Positions 1 through 12,204 are shown, counted from the stretch's first letter. The stretch: 64,000 bases of DNA from Metopolophium dirhodum (GCF_019925205.1 NC_083568.1:2222237-2286236); one strand, 5' to 3'. Numbers and translations are program-made. The notes: generated by a model from the sequence alone, not told the origin.

Positions 1-1626
1 AAATGTTAATAGTTTTAAAGTAATTCACAATTATGGTTAATATTAATGATTCAATGTAACCTATTTTTATTTTTAAATTATTAATTAAACTTAATAGATT
101 CAAAATGTTTTTTTTAACATATACGTCATATTATAGGGTTTTTTTATTCCAACAATTATTATACTTAAATTATAATTCTATTCGTGAAAAACGATTTTTG
201 AACAATATATTGTTGGCTTACAATAATTGAAACAATTTTTCAAAAACTGGAATTTTTTCACCGATTTAATTTTTGTACAATAGTAATTACTATTTTATAA
301 TTATTATTAGGTAGGTATATAATGTTATGTAATATTATTCATGTTTTTATTTTTTATTTTATGTGTGAATATAAAAAAGCCATTTTCACAGTTCTATGGC
401 ATTATTAAAATTTCCGAGTCCTTATTATTTATTTATTTTATAAGCTTGACACGATGCGACAATATGTCATCGATTTCTTATTAAAATTGACCATGTATGT
501 AATATTATTATTATGGTAATATTTTTATAATTCTCAGAAAATCGTCCGGTGGAATTACCTCATCGTTTTCCGTGACATTTTAGTTTTACTCGCACACTAA
601 CCAACACCCAATTACCATAAATCGTTCGATCTAAAATAATTTCCCAATACCCCGTAGACTGTATATTATTATATAATATTATAGCGTACTACATGAGTAC
701 GGAAGGTATAACAATGAAAGAAGGTACTTATGTTCATACAATATAATATAATAATAGTATACATTATAATAATTTATTATGTACGATAAACCGTTCGTTA
801 AAATATTTGCGCCATGTTGTGGTATTTATTGTTCATACTTCATACTGCCACTTACTTATACGCGACGTTTATCGCAAGCTTAGAACAAAATGATTCTAGG
901 CTTATCCAATCATTTTAAAAATTATTTAGCATTAATAACGCAATTCATTTTCGGATAAAAACTAGTATTTATCTTAAAGAAAATACGAGGAATGAAAATA
1001 CAAAGTATGTTTAGTGTACACGCTTAACAATAATAATAGATTTATAACTAGAGTTAAATAAAACTAATTCATACTGTGAATAAACAATTTATCATCAATA
1101 TTTTGACTTTGATCTACGTTTTTTATTTTACATTTAATATTATAATTCTTCCGAGACATTACTATTTATTTAGAATTGCACAAGCCACAAACAATATTTT
1201 ACAATAAGATATTTTTATATTTGTAACAACTCCATAAAATTACCAAGATAGTTCGGTACCCGTTACGTGTTTGTTCTTGTTAAAAAAATCTAAAATAATC
1301 ATTGATATTCGTTGGGTATTCGAATTAGTTAGAGTACAAAAAAAATTGCTCTTTGAGAAAATAATTACAAGTGGAACTTGGGAATCACTGTATGCGGGAA
1401 TGATGTAATACCACTATTGGTTATCATCGGTTTGACTTGTAATAATAATAATATACCAATGCAGATACCGTAAAATATAATAATACTAAACGTAGGTACA
1501 CCTGTATATTGTATTTAGTATACATTATTTATGCATTTTTCAAGGATCACATCGTTTGCATTTGATGAGAACGTATAAAATATTACTAAACATTCAAAAC
1601 TATTTCACTTGAAAACAAAATATTCA
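1..1626. other. AT-rich intronic DNA, nothing recognised
   Basis: This is probably intron upstream of the first exon. It contains only short TAATA/ATTAT runs and scattered GTAC words. No long open frame, RNA gene or repeat family was recognised. Confidence 0.5.
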
Positions 1627-1630
1627 TATA

Positions 1631-2284
1631 CAGGATAATTCACCAAGCATGCTGACACCTTTTTTTAAAATTTTTAAACATATACATATTAAAGGCTATA
1701 TTTCCAAGTTCTTAAGATTTTTTGTACTCCTTAAGGAAATACAAACTTCTGTTTTTAAAATGACAGTTCCTCTTTCCTACAATAAATTGTTTAAAAATTC
1801 AAACGAGCAGTTGTTGAGTTATTTACCTTTGTGTAGGTACTATAAGGATTACAGGTCCATGGTAATGCATTTGAAAGGTATGGGAGGCTATGGTGATTTG
1901 AAAATGTTAATGATTAATATTAATCTATCATTTATAAAAACAGTTCAAATGTATTAAATACTTGATAAAATATTACAAATGATCTATATTTTTGTCAAAC
2001 CATTTTTAAGGTTTATTTTAACAACTGAGTAATTACTCGAACAAAGTTTGAATAAGGTACATCAACATTTTCAAATAAACTTATAATAATTAACAGTAAA
2101 AACGGGAGTTTGTATCTCCTGCAGTTTGTATTCTCCACTGGACGCTCCTTAATTAGTACCTACAGAAATTCTAAATAATTTCATATTATGGTCTGTGTTT
2201 AAAATTTCATCAAATCAGAATTCGAACGAATTAATTATTAAAATGAGGGCGAGCGGCGAGCATGGTTGGTGGGAATCCTCTCTG
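1631..2284. mobile_element. Non-autonomous TIR DNA element, copy A of a three-copy family
   Basis: The left end CAGGATAATTCACCAAGCAT follows TATA. The right end, read in reverse complement, is CAGAGAGGATTCCCACCAAC followed by a CATGCTCGCC-like stretch, so the ends are degenerate inverted repeats. The inside aligns by eye with copies at 29952 and 60775. Shared landmarks are a TTCTTAAGA...TTTTTGTACTCC stretch, ACTTCTGTTTTTAAAATGAC, an AATAAATTNTTTA block, a GGTCCATG block and a TTTTTGTAAAACCATTTTTAA-like block. A 102-codon open frame at 1649-1957 is interrupted in the other copies and resembles no known protein, so it is probably chance. The TATA/ATTA flanks could be a decayed target duplication. 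Confidence 0.6.
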
Positions 2285-2391
2285 ATTATTTGAGTAATGT
2301 ACTCAATGATATTACATAATATCTAAACACCTACAATTACCTAAACAACATATTGTGTATATTATAATGACATACAATTATATTTGTTTAG

Positions 2392-2787
2392 ATCTATGGT
2401 GGAACTTTCGACTTCCGAGGCTTCTGTGGTGGTAGTGGTCGGCGACCGGGACTCGGCGCAAACCGTCTGGCGCCAGGCGGCCGCCCTCGGGCTGTTGCCC
2501 ACCGGCAACGTGGCGTGGCTGTGGCTGGACATCGGCAACACCGGCGGCGGCGTCAACGCAACCGGAAAGAGGAAGGGCAACGTGCCGGTGGGAATGCTGT
2601 CGCTGCGTCCCGTCGCACCACCGCAGGCGGACAAGCACACCGTCAGGGCGGCAGTGCGCGTGTTCGCCGAGTGCGTCAAGGACGTGATGGCGGCCAGGTG
2701 CGAGGGCTGGACGCCCAAGGTGTCCAGGGTCGGGGACGCGTGCGTGGACGTTTTGCGGGGCTCCGAGTTCCCGGGCGATCTGTACAG
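2392..2787 (+). CDS. Internal exon of a putative NMDA-type ionotropic glutamate receptor subunit (amino-terminal domain)
   Basis: This is a strongly GC-rich open stretch in very AT-rich DNA. A 3' splice site (TTTGTTTAG) precedes it and a textbook donor (CAG then GTGAGT) follows it. It enters and leaves in phase 2 and gives 131 complete residues. The protein begins SMVELSTSEASVVVVVGDRD, a hydrophobic beta strand followed by GDRDSAQTVWRQAAALGLL, then VAWLWLDI. This is the strand/helix/strand pattern of the periplasmic-binding-like (ANF receptor) fold of glutamate receptor amino-terminal domains. PVGMLSLRP matches the position where NMDA subunits carry a PVGML or PAGLL-like strand. The following helix and two cysteines (ARCEGW, GDACVDV) fit the same region. 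One N-x-T sequon (VNATG) suits an extracellular domain. The family would act as a postsynaptic ligand-gated cation channel. I am confident it is an exon, less so of the subunit class; another bilobed receptor is possible. Confidence 0.72.
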
Positions 2788-2953
2788 GTGAGTCGATCGG
2801 ATTGAGTATGTTATATTTTATCCCCTGAGCAGGAAATCGCGATATATTATTATAATATTCTGTGATGCAGCAAAATGAAGTCGTTGACGAAAATTATAAT
2901 AATAATAATATAACGTGACGCCCACAATCATCGATATTCGACAAGCCGTGCCG

Positions 2954-2972
2954 TTAGGTTAGGTTAGGTTAG
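2954..2972 (+). repeat. Interstitial TTAGG repeat (about 4 units)
   Basis: TTAGGTTAGGTTAGGTTAG lies 170 bases after the exon. TTAGG is the telomere unit of most insects, aphids included. So short an array may be chance or the trace of a repair event. Confidence 0.6.
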
Positions 2973-5430
2973 TTTTTAGTTTGGTTAGGCGTATTTTCGC
3001 GGACGTAACAAAAGCGAACGGTTTGCTGACTGTTTACCGGTGTGACATAAGTATTACTGTTATGAAGTTTGTTCGTCGCCAAAACAAAAATGTATTACCA
3101 AGGGTAACACTAAACCGTCGAACAAGTTAGCGATAGGAGAGAACGTTTTAGAAAACAGTTTTGACATAAAATTATCGCCAAAACGATTTATAGTAAACCG
3201 TTTGCGAAAACCTGCTTAGTATTGTTCCCCCTATACTATAATCACATGACATTATACTTACGAAGTCAGCTGTCAGACAACACTACGAACGTTTATGCCG
3301 TCATTTCAGCGGTACACACCGAACTAAATCTCAATAAGACATACGCGTTATGGGCGTAGCGTTATGAATGATTTTTAAATATTATTTTTTGTAAGTATTT
3401 TTAACACAGTATTAATTAGGGCATATTCATTACTATTTAATAGTACAATAAAATATAATATAGATTTGAATTGTAAGCGGTATTTATTTTATTTTCGCTA
3501 TGTTGTGTTGTGTTATATGCTACAGATATTAATTTAATGTATTTAAATTAAACAAAGACTTTTTTATATTTCATGCATTCTGGAATTGTAGAATATCGTT
3601 TTGCACTATTCAGAATGTTCTGAGAATAATATCATCATAAAGTATTTAAATCCATATTCTGTTTACTATTTTTTTACCCTAGTATGTAGTATAAAGAGGG
3701 ATTAGTTTAATATTCCCATTAGTCGTATCAGTGTTAGTGGTTTAGTACGGTCCGTACAGACTCAACTGCAAAAACATATCAAAACATAACACTTTTTTTT
3801 ATCGATTCACTAAGTGCGATACACGGTTAGAGGTTTGCTTACTGCATATTTTCGTAATATCAAAATATACGTGTTTAATAAAACTGATTCCTTTTTTGTA
3901 GATCAATGTTAATTATATTAATTTACAATCATCATAAATATTATTTCTGATGTCAACATTTTTTCTCTAATTAAACTATTGTTGATTAAATGATATTTAA
4001 TTTTTCTGTTAGAGATCTGTACCAATGTATTTAGTCGATAGATACATAGTTATGATATGATTAAATATTCTACAGTAGGTATAACTTAACCTGATCTTAT
4101 CATAACTTAACTTTTTCTCAACTAATCATTTTCGTGAGATACCGAAAAACAGATTTCGCGTCCTACATGTACCTATACTGCCTAACCAAAGCGCCGTGTT
4201 ACCATCGTTTTTTTATTGAAATACATTTACCTTTTTTGAAAAGAACGGTACATAATATTGTATCAAAATATTATCCTAGTTATAATATGCCGAAAAAATG
4301 AATAAACAATATGAGACAAAGATATGTTTCTGGACAGTCAGGGACGACTGGGAGGCACATTATAATGTTCAACATACGTGTTTCATAGGATTAATTATAT
4401 GTATAAACACACAATTCGTCAGTATTAGATTATAATATACGAGTTCCTTTATTATGCATAGTTAACTTGTGTTTTCATATTAATAATTAGGTATATTTTT
4501 AAACAAAAATATTTAATTAGTTTTTGATTTGATATTTGAATGTGCTTCTGCACATAATGATTGCTAAAGTTATATTTGGTTTGGCCGTTATAGGTGAATA
4601 AACTACTTGTAACTATCATAACATAATCAAAAATATTTATGTTAACATAATATTATCAAACTTAATATAATTTAACCACAAAGTGTCGACATATTTTACG
4701 ATTATCTATACTTTATTGTTCTGGTATTTTAGATATTATTTGAAAATACCTATAAATCTTGAAATATGTCTATTTTAAATAATATGCATATAAGTATATA
4801 CATTTATAATTTACTACTCACAAGTTTTAAAAAAGGATAAAACTACAAGATTTAAAAGTCGTCTACGATTAGAGAAGAGACTACTCATTCTTGCACGCAC
4901 TTATGTGTGTATATCTATGATCATCTTTAATAATAATTTGTACGATGCATCAAAAACGCTGTGGGCGTTTGTCCTTGTTGTCGATCGTACAAAAGACAAC
5001 AAAAATTATTTCTAATCCTGTCGTTATATTATTGACTTGACCCGGGTCGCCTCTGTAAGCTTGATGAATTGAACGAAATTTCCAGTATAGGTTCACTGAA
5101 ATATAATATTATTATATTGCGGCGCAGGGATCAGGCGTATTTGATGTACCTTATATGTGCACTAGACCTATTTAATCTATATATGTTATATATTGTATAG
5201 GTATAGGTTACGTCGTACATTAATTTTGGACGGGTATTGTTATTGTGTTGTTTGCGAAATCGTGTTGTTTTACTGAAATGTGAGTAGAAACTAATTAAAA
5301 AAGGTAAACACGTCTTTAACCCAAAATGTAGTAATGTCTTGTCATCATTGGAATAGAGACGGAACCATTTAATAATTACCTACCTTTAAGTTGTACGAAC
5401 ATTAACTTTTAATTTATAAATAGTTTTTTC
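2973..5430. other. AT-rich intronic DNA, nothing recognised
   Basis: This stretch has no open frame of note, RNA gene or repeat family. Only short TAATAATA runs and single-copy-looking sequence are seen. Confidence 0.5.
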
Positions 5431-5432
5431 GT

Positions 5433-5642
5433 TTTTATTTTTATTGTATTAAGGCTTCGACGACTAAGATAATTAGCCTGTAAGATTGGTAGGGTTGGTA
5501 CAATAAGGTTGGAATGGTTGGTATAGTTGAAAACATGTGTCTGTGTGGCAAGGTTTTTTCGCACTATGAACCCGGATGGTTACCCATCCAGGAACTAGGA
5601 TTGATTACGTGACTGATGGCAGCCAACGCGCCGCGCCAAGAA
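5433..5642 (-). mobile_element. SINE on the minus strand, possibly with a 5S rRNA-like head
   Basis: On the minus strand the element starts near 5642 and ends in an A-rich tail (T-rich on plus, about 5433-5450). Its 3' part (plus strand AAGGCTTCGACGACTAAGAT then AATTAGCCTG) matches the 3' tail of the tRNA-headed SINE at 9521-9799. The 5' part is different. Read on minus, GGATGGGTAACCATCCGGGT resembles the 5S rRNA internal promoter segment (GATGGG-GACC-TGGGAA). The 5S link rests on eye comparison only. No clean target duplication was identified. Confidence 0.5.
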
Positions 5643-5644
5643 AC

Positions 5645-6950
5645 TATAATATTCTTGTAATTTTAATTTTTTTATAAATGCTTAAATGCGATAAAAAATA
5701 TCCAGCTTCTAATATTTAGAGATACAAATATAATGTTACTATAATTTATAAATAAATAATATTTTCAAAAACATTTTGAAAATATCACTTTAAATCGATA
5801 AAATATACGTAAATAATATAAAGAATGGTCGGTCCTAATTTTCATATTGCACATATAAAAAAATCAAATGAAAAATGGTTCGGACGCAATTCTATAACTC
5901 GTTAGGGAACGAGTAATTCTAGCATAGATATGTACGTTAAGCATACCTTAATTGTGTTTGAATATAAATAACAAATTTAAACAAATGTCTGTGCAGCCTT
6001 CTTTCCGCTATTAAATTAGACTTTAATTATAGCCCACAGATGTAAAATATTGTTTTAGAACATTTTTAAACTTTATGTCCTACAGAAGTGATTAAACATA
6101 ATATTATAATATAATTAACTATAAATCATGATACATCTTATATACTCATCGTAAATGTACAAAATCATTTACGTTTTCTATACACTTCAGATTTAATGTG
6201 AGCCCGGACGTGTTCTTGATTTTGTAAAATATGATGTTTAAAGCCCAAAACAAGCTGCGCCTATTATTTATCGTTTGTATTTTATACAGGTAAAATAATA
6301 TATATACGAGTATATTATACACGATCCGTTATAATAACCTAATTTATAAGGAAACCAATTTTCCGTTTTTACCAAAGGTATTGAGAATTCAAAAAATAAT
6401 ATCTGTGTAAAGGGCCCCCACCTGTGTCCATTTTTCGATCAATATAGAGGCTACTCGAATCTTTTAGAGACTTTTTATTGCTACAATAACAATCTGGACC
6501 ATCTATAAATATATAATATATAAAATATCAAATATCAAAGGAATTATTGATGCGTATAGGTATGGACATTATTAATTATATTACTTGTGAAATAAATTTA
6601 TTTTGTTCTCTTACCGTTTCGTAATATTTTTAAGAGTGCATATTATTGTTCATAAACTATAGATATGATATTATTGTACTTCAGCTTAACGCTCTTATTG
6701 CCATTAGAAATGTATGGAATTATACACATTTTTTTCTGTTGGTACGCACGCCTCATAAGTAAATGTTTGATTTTATTCATATAAGCCATACGAATGGAAA
6801 AAATCATTAAGCACACCTTCATGTAACATTTATATTATATCATATTACTTACGTCTGCGCAATAACATAATTCCATGTCTCAATGTCGTTATGGGGGATA
6901 CCTTGGTATATTAAACATTATTCTTATCAAACACGTGCCGAACGACTTAA
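5645..6950. other. AT-rich intronic DNA, nothing recognised
   Basis: Short TATA/ATTATA runs only, with no supported gene or repeat family. Confidence 0.45.
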
Positions 6951-7460
6951 TCATATAAATTGACACTGGCAAACGTTCATTGCCTCGGCGCAATTTCGTG
7001 TGCGAACGACCGTATACTATATTCACAAGCTCGCGTTGACACAATCGTGATACCAATTGATTCGGACGTACGACAACGTTCCATAATCTAATTTAGTGTA
7101 CCACTCTTCTCACAATGCGAAACGGTCCGGTCGTCTTTTAAAATAAACTTTTCGTTGCGTTATATTCGTTTATCCCCAAAATTTCGCACACCGTTATAAT
7201 GTCCAATCGTGTTAATGTAACGAATAAAAACGTCCAGCCGGTCCCGTTTTCTGTAACGGACAACATATACGCGAATACGATACCCGCGATATGACTGGTC
7301 CCGTGTTCTGTTCCATATAGGTACCAAACCGATTCGCGGAAAACCAGTGTATCCTGGTTAGCGCGCAGTGTATACCGATAAATCCCGTCTACGGCGATGT
7401 ACCGAGTGGTGGAGTGCGTCCCGTTTTTAATTTTTTCCATTTCCATACCACTAATAAGTC
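6951..7460. other. CpG-denser patch with degenerate repeats and an unassigned minus-strand open frame
   Basis: CpG and GC content are visibly higher than in the flanks. GGTCCCGTTTTCTGT at about 7240 recurs as GGTCCCGTGTTCTGT at about 7297 and as GCGTCCCGTTTTT at about 7416, so spacings are near 58 and 120 bases. A 102-codon frame on the minus strand (7138-7446) starts with ATG and repeats the words NGT and HGT because of these repeats. It matches no family I know. This could be a diverged repeat, a regulatory patch or, less likely, a small exon. Confidence 0.3.
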
Positions 7461-8557
7461 CACGGTAGTATTACTGACAAATTATATTGAATTTCCCGGG
7501 TACGTCCTTCGGTCCACAGCCAAAACTTCTAAGAGACAGAATTTTTCTTAGAACTTAAGTATACTCGTGTAATACCTTATTCTAGACGCATTCAGTACAT
7601 TAAATAAGGGTCATTTCAGGACGCACTCTGAAAACTCCTCCGTCTTTGACGTATGGAAAATCTCCCGAGATCAAACACAATCGACGTTTAGTGAGCCGTT
7701 CCTCGCAGCCGTTTTTCGTAATTACAATTACTAGCACAGCACACGTACCTACATAAACTGCAAAGCTCGGAATACAATATTATCATCACGGTCCACGGAT
7801 AACGGAGAGATAATCGGGTTATTTCGTTCACTGTGAACATTTTTTTATTGTCGTTGACGTGAATATTTATGACGTCGTTTCGTCACGGTAACAACACTTT
7901 GTAAAAGGCTATTTAATAATACATAGACAAGACGTGCATTATTCGTGTACGGTGCACCAATTTTGTAAGCAATGTGCAGGTACATACTTGTTCAGTGTTT
8001 GGGTATTTTAATTTGTAACACGTAAAAACCATACAAATTCGCGTATACTAAATTATAATAGTTAAGCTTTGGGCTTATTAGAGTCGTTGAGTATAGGCCT
8101 CTGTAATTAGTGTGTTTAATCGTTATATGGCTAGTATGGCATCAATGCATCTTCTGCTTCTATTTCTAAAAATAACTCATATTAATAAACTATTACAACT
8201 AAGTATTTTTTATTCGGTGGGTTGAACTAATTTTTGCCAAAAAAAATACTATAATATGAGACAGTACTGACGCATTGTAGGACGGTGTGAGTATATATGG
8301 TATAAATACAATACAAATACATATATTATATTATCAGAGAATTTTGTTCAATTTTTAGTTTTTACAGTTGAAAAACTAATGGTCAATTTAGTATATAAAA
8401 ATAATGGTTTGTTGCCGTCCACTGATAAAATCCTTAAGTGTGGCAGTTTATTTATTGATTTTTGTATTTGTAATAATTTTCACGCTCTGTACTCGAACGT
8501 AAATACTATTATTTTCATTATTTAAAATTATTAAACTAGGCCACTAAATGTGTTCAT
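7461..8557. other. Intronic DNA, nothing recognised
   Basis: Mixed-composition sequence with no supported gene, RNA or repeat family. Confidence 0.45.
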
Positions 8558-8569
8558 AAACTAAAACAA

Positions 8570-8859
8570 GGGGGACGGAGTGGCCGAGCGGACTAAGGCG
8601 TCGGCTGCGACGCAGCCGACCCGAGTTCGATACCTTGGCCGTGGTTGGTATTTTTCTTCGGGCAAGTCACGGTGTCCGGAGAACAAGTGTCGCCATCCCC
8701 CCACCCGGGGCACGGCAGAAACCTACGGGTGCCCCATTAGAAATTCTGCCAAAACACAACACACACGTGTACCAACCTACCCAATCTAAAAACCTACAGT
8801 GACCTCCCCCACACCCAATGGCCTATGTTGCCGCGGGTTACCCAATAAAAAAAAAAAAA
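8570..8859 (+). mobile_element. tRNA-derived SINE (Leu/Ser-type head), plus strand
   Basis: The element begins GGGGGACGGAGTGGCCGAGC and carries a polymerase III A box (TGGCCGAGCGG, 8581-8591) and B box (GTTCGATAC, 8625-8633). The head resembles tRNA-Leu or tRNA-Ser, which share GGCCGAG-GG-CTAAGGCG. A tRNA-unrelated body follows (TTTTTCTTCGGGCAAGTCAC, CGGTGTCCGGAGAA, CACACGTGTA), then a tail ending CCGCGGGTTACCCAAT and a run of A. A perfect 9-base target duplication CTAAAACAA flanks it at 8561-8569 and 8860-8868. That points to LINE-mediated insertion and a fairly young copy. A 69-codon open frame across the head is an artefact. It is not a functional tRNA gene because the acceptor stem does not close. 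Confidence 0.88.
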
Positions 8860-8868
8860 CTAAAACAA

Positions 8869-9510
8869 ATTTTTGTTGTTATTAATGTGTAATAATGTAA
8901 TTATTTTTCAAAATATATTTTGGGTGGTATAAGCCATACTAACCCAATTATCCTCACTGTTGAAGATTTGAGCAAATTTTCTGTTCGAATCCATATAAAA
9001 CGTGATGGCAGACACATATAAAATAATTTATAAACATCATTGTAAAACCATTACACTCATTGCTCTGCTCAGAAATTAGAATTAGATTTTTATTTTATAC
9101 TACCTATGACTTACGTCTTGTATCGCATTATGATGTTATTTCTTTATATTTTTTTCAATAATAATCCATTTTTTACTTACCTCTGTTTGAAATATGTTCT
9201 AATCATATTATATAATATCTATCAATGATTAATGCGTTCAAAAATAAAAAATTATTAGATTTTATTATATGCCAACAATAATAAATATAAAACGTTCATA
9301 ATTAAATTAATTGTTCACTTACAACTTTTATTTTATTATTTTGAATGAAATAATATACCATAGTATAAAGCGTATCTTGACAACTACAAAACATTTTTCA
9401 ACTTAACCCAGTTTTAAGTAAAATTCAACGAATTACCAGCATTTTTTTAATGTTCTAAACCCAACATAAAATGTGATATTATTAGTTAATACCAAAAATT
9501 AATGTATTGT
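8869..9510. other. AT-rich spacer between two inverted SINEs
   Basis: About 640 bases of AT-rich DNA without a recognised feature. It would form the loop if the flanking SINE copies paired in RNA. Confidence 0.5.
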
Positions 9511-9520
9511 TATTATTTTA

Positions 9521-9799
9521 TTTTTTTTTTTTTTATCAGGGTTAAGGCTTCAACTACTAGGTCATTAGCCTGTGGTACTGTAGGGGAGGGTACTGTAGAT
9601 TTGTTTACACGTGTGTGTTTGTTTTAGCAGAATTTTTGATTTGGGCACCCGTAGGTATCTGCCATGCCCAGATGGGGGATGGCGGCACATATTCTCCGGA
9701 CACCGTGACTTGCCCGAAGAAAAATGCCGCCCAAGACCGAGGTATCGAACCAGCGCCGCAACCAACGCCTCAGTCCGCTCGGCCACTCCGTCCCCCTGC
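9521..9799 (-). mobile_element. tRNA-derived SINE, minus strand, same family as 8570-8859
   Basis: The reverse complement reads GGGGACGGAGTGGCCGAGCG, then a B box (GTTCGATAC, plus positions 9742-9750), TTTTTCTTCGGGCAAGTCAC, CGGTGTCCGGAGAA and CACACGTGTA. This is closely similar to the plus-strand copy 0.7 kb upstream. The tail appears as poly-T at 9521-9534, followed by AAGGCTTCAACTACTAGGTC and ATTAGCCTG. The 10-base target duplication TATTATTTTA is at 9511-9520 and 9800-9809. Open frames of about 70 codons in it come from the SINE and are not genes. Confidence 0.88.
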
Positions 9800-9809
9800 T
9801 ATTATTTTA

Positions 9810-11800
9810 ATTTGTACTGTATACTGATTTGATTTTTCATGAAAAATGTGTGTATGTAGCACAAAAAATTGGACTTTCCAAAAAATCGTGGGTTTTATAC
9901 ACTATGGTGTATGATGATGGTGTATACACTATCATCTATTTTATGCACTCTAGATGTTTGTGAATTATTCAATATTTTATCGACAAGTTTCTGAAATTCA
10001 ATATACAGTTGTCATTATAATTAATTTCTAGTAATATATAACAAGTGTTTATAGCAATGTTCACATCACGTACACATACGTCGTTTATTTGGCTTCTGCG
10101 ATTTCAACATCAAAAAAAGTCTCTATAACTATTATAATCACAAAGGTTTTGTCACGTTTCTGTAGTACTATTCTTGCCTTGAATATCCTTGGGAGAACTT
10201 AATAAGTAATTAATAATAACTAATCGATACTAGGATAGTCAATTTAAGATAGTGTTTACTATGTATTCTGAATACTGAGTATATATAGCGTATAAATACA
10301 AACGAGTAACGACTATAATAATATTATATCTCCTATTTGTTCGTCTCTATTTGCAAATACATAATATTATAGGTAGGTACTACACATAAATTTAGTTGTA
10401 CAGTTAACAGGTTTTTTTTAATTTATTTATTAAAATCTCAAAACTAACTTTAAAAAGAAGTTTAAATAAAAGTATCTTTTTTGGTTTTTAAGTTCAACGG
10501 TAACATGACCATTTAAAAGTATTAAGTTTCAGTTTATTCTTACCAATACATTTGTGAATAATTTTTTACATAGTATTATTTATGTTTTTTTATTTTTCTA
10601 CATAAATTATATTTTCCGTCCAATATTATATAATAACATAAATAATAAATGCATAATGGTTGTTTTTCCATCATATATTACGCTTATTTATGAACAAAAA
10701 CGAAATGTTATATGATTCAATACCAACGCTGTATCACTGCAATAGCATATAATATTATAATATTCTATAAAATCACATTAATCCATACGAATGTGAATGT
10801 TTTTTTTCGAGCAAAGTGTATTAGCAGTTATATTAATTAAAATGCATATAAAAAAAAATGTCACACCACTGTCCTTTTCCACGTATAGGTACCACAGTTT
10901 TTCGTGATTTTTTAACATTTTCATGACGAAACGTCGTAGCACAATGTAGGTATGTGTACAGGATGAGTGTTCTTTACCGTATAAATATTATGTTATCCAT
11001 CTACATTTTTTTCAACTAATTATATTTTAAAATGTATCAATTAATATTGGTCGGCCACGTTTACAAAATTCTTTTGTATATTTTGATAAATATGTTGCAT
11101 AAACTCAAAAGTATATTTATATTTTTCACATAATTTAATATTATACAATTAATTGAAACGGTAAGCTTATGAATTTGTTAAGTTTACATTTTAAAAGTCG
11201 AATTATTGGTTTTCATGCAATTATATTATATACCTATACCAAAGTACTTTATGGAGACGAACAATTTATTTTTAAATGTCTTGGAAAAATCATATCCAAA
11301 CACAACTCGATGAACATCTGAGATTTATGAATTGCGTGGGTATTATAAAATAATTTACGAGTTTAAGAACACTGGATTCAAATAAAACGGCAGGGTGAGG
11401 TAGGTGTCACTATATACTACTCCGTAACTCACTCCGTACCCGTGCGTATAAAAGCATTCCGTTCGAGCTTGATTCCGAAGTTGTGGTTATACCGGCGTTA
11501 ATGGTGTATATTACATATATGCATTTATATATATATAGATCAATGACGTCCCCATGATTAATGTTTGAAGTTGTCGCTATGCTTTCATAACTGGTCTTCG
11601 CCGTTAGTCCTTTCTCGGCCGGTCACGCGCGCATCACGTTGCACGGTCTTTTATGATCGCTATCGTTATTATATTATTGTTCTTTAAGCCTCCGGCCATA
11701 ACCACGTGTGTAACATCCGAATGATTAATCGGCGTGGTTTTCGCATAATGAATGGTTCCGGAAACAGGACGATTCGCCCGCGATAGAATCGACATTATCT
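9810..11800. other. AT-rich intronic DNA, nothing recognised
   Basis: Contains a short GTGTATGATGATGGTGTATA repeat near 9905 and TATA runs. No gene or mobile element was recognised. Confidence 0.45.
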
Positions 11801-11814
11801 GTTTTGCGGGAAAG

Positions 11815-11965
11815 GCGACGCGCCGCCGCCGCCGTCGCCGCAGTTGGGGTTGATATTGGTGGTGGTTGCGGTGGTGGTGGTGGTGTGTGTGTGTGTTCGT
11901 ATATAGTAGGGTAGTCGTCGGTAATAGTGGTCGTGGTGGATGGCAGTGGCGGTGCAGTAGTGGCA
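11815..11965. repeat. GC-rich GCC/GTG triplet repeat patch
   Basis: CGCCGCCGCCGCCGTCGCCG-type sequence is followed by GGTGGTGGTTGCGGTGGTGG and a (GT)7-like run. The minus-strand frames of 105-141 codons over it encode His/Pro/Arg-rich low complexity and are products of the repeat. Confidence 0.6.
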
Positions 11966-12204
11966 TGACGAAACGATAAAAAAAAGAGAAATCGAACTCG
12001 GACCAATAAATAATGACTGTTCCGAGAAAACTTCTGGGACAAAATTTCCGGTATGTCAAATTGAGAAGAGGGGATGTTTACTTTTCCTCGGTCTTTCTAT
12101 CGAAAAAAAATAAAGTCAATACCGTCCGGCTGAACGTCTAAATTTTTGTTATCCTACATTTAACAAGATTGTTTTGACTATACGTTTGTGTACTAAAATA
12201 TAGT

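Noticed and set aside
1649..1957. 102-codon frame as a transposase remnant
   Set aside because: It lies inside TIR element copy A, but the matching regions of copies B and C are interrupted. No DDE-type pattern is visible.
2362..2718. Minus-strand and second plus-strand frames over the first exon
   Set aside because: They are shadows in GC-rich sequence. Only the frame ending at 2787 has splice borders and receptor-like motifs.
8570..8645. Functional tRNA-Leu or tRNA-Ser gene
   Set aside because: A and B boxes are present, but the acceptor stem does not close and the sequence runs straight into a SINE body with A tail and target duplication.
8580..8789. 69-codon open frame beginning MAERTKASAATQ
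   Set aside because: It lies entirely in the tRNA-headed SINE, and the same wording appears in the copy at 9565-9786. It is a repeat artefact.
11634..12059. Minus-strand frames of 141 and 105 codons, rich in His, Pro and Arg
   Set aside because: They are produced by GTG/GCC triplet repeats, and no domain or splice support was seen.
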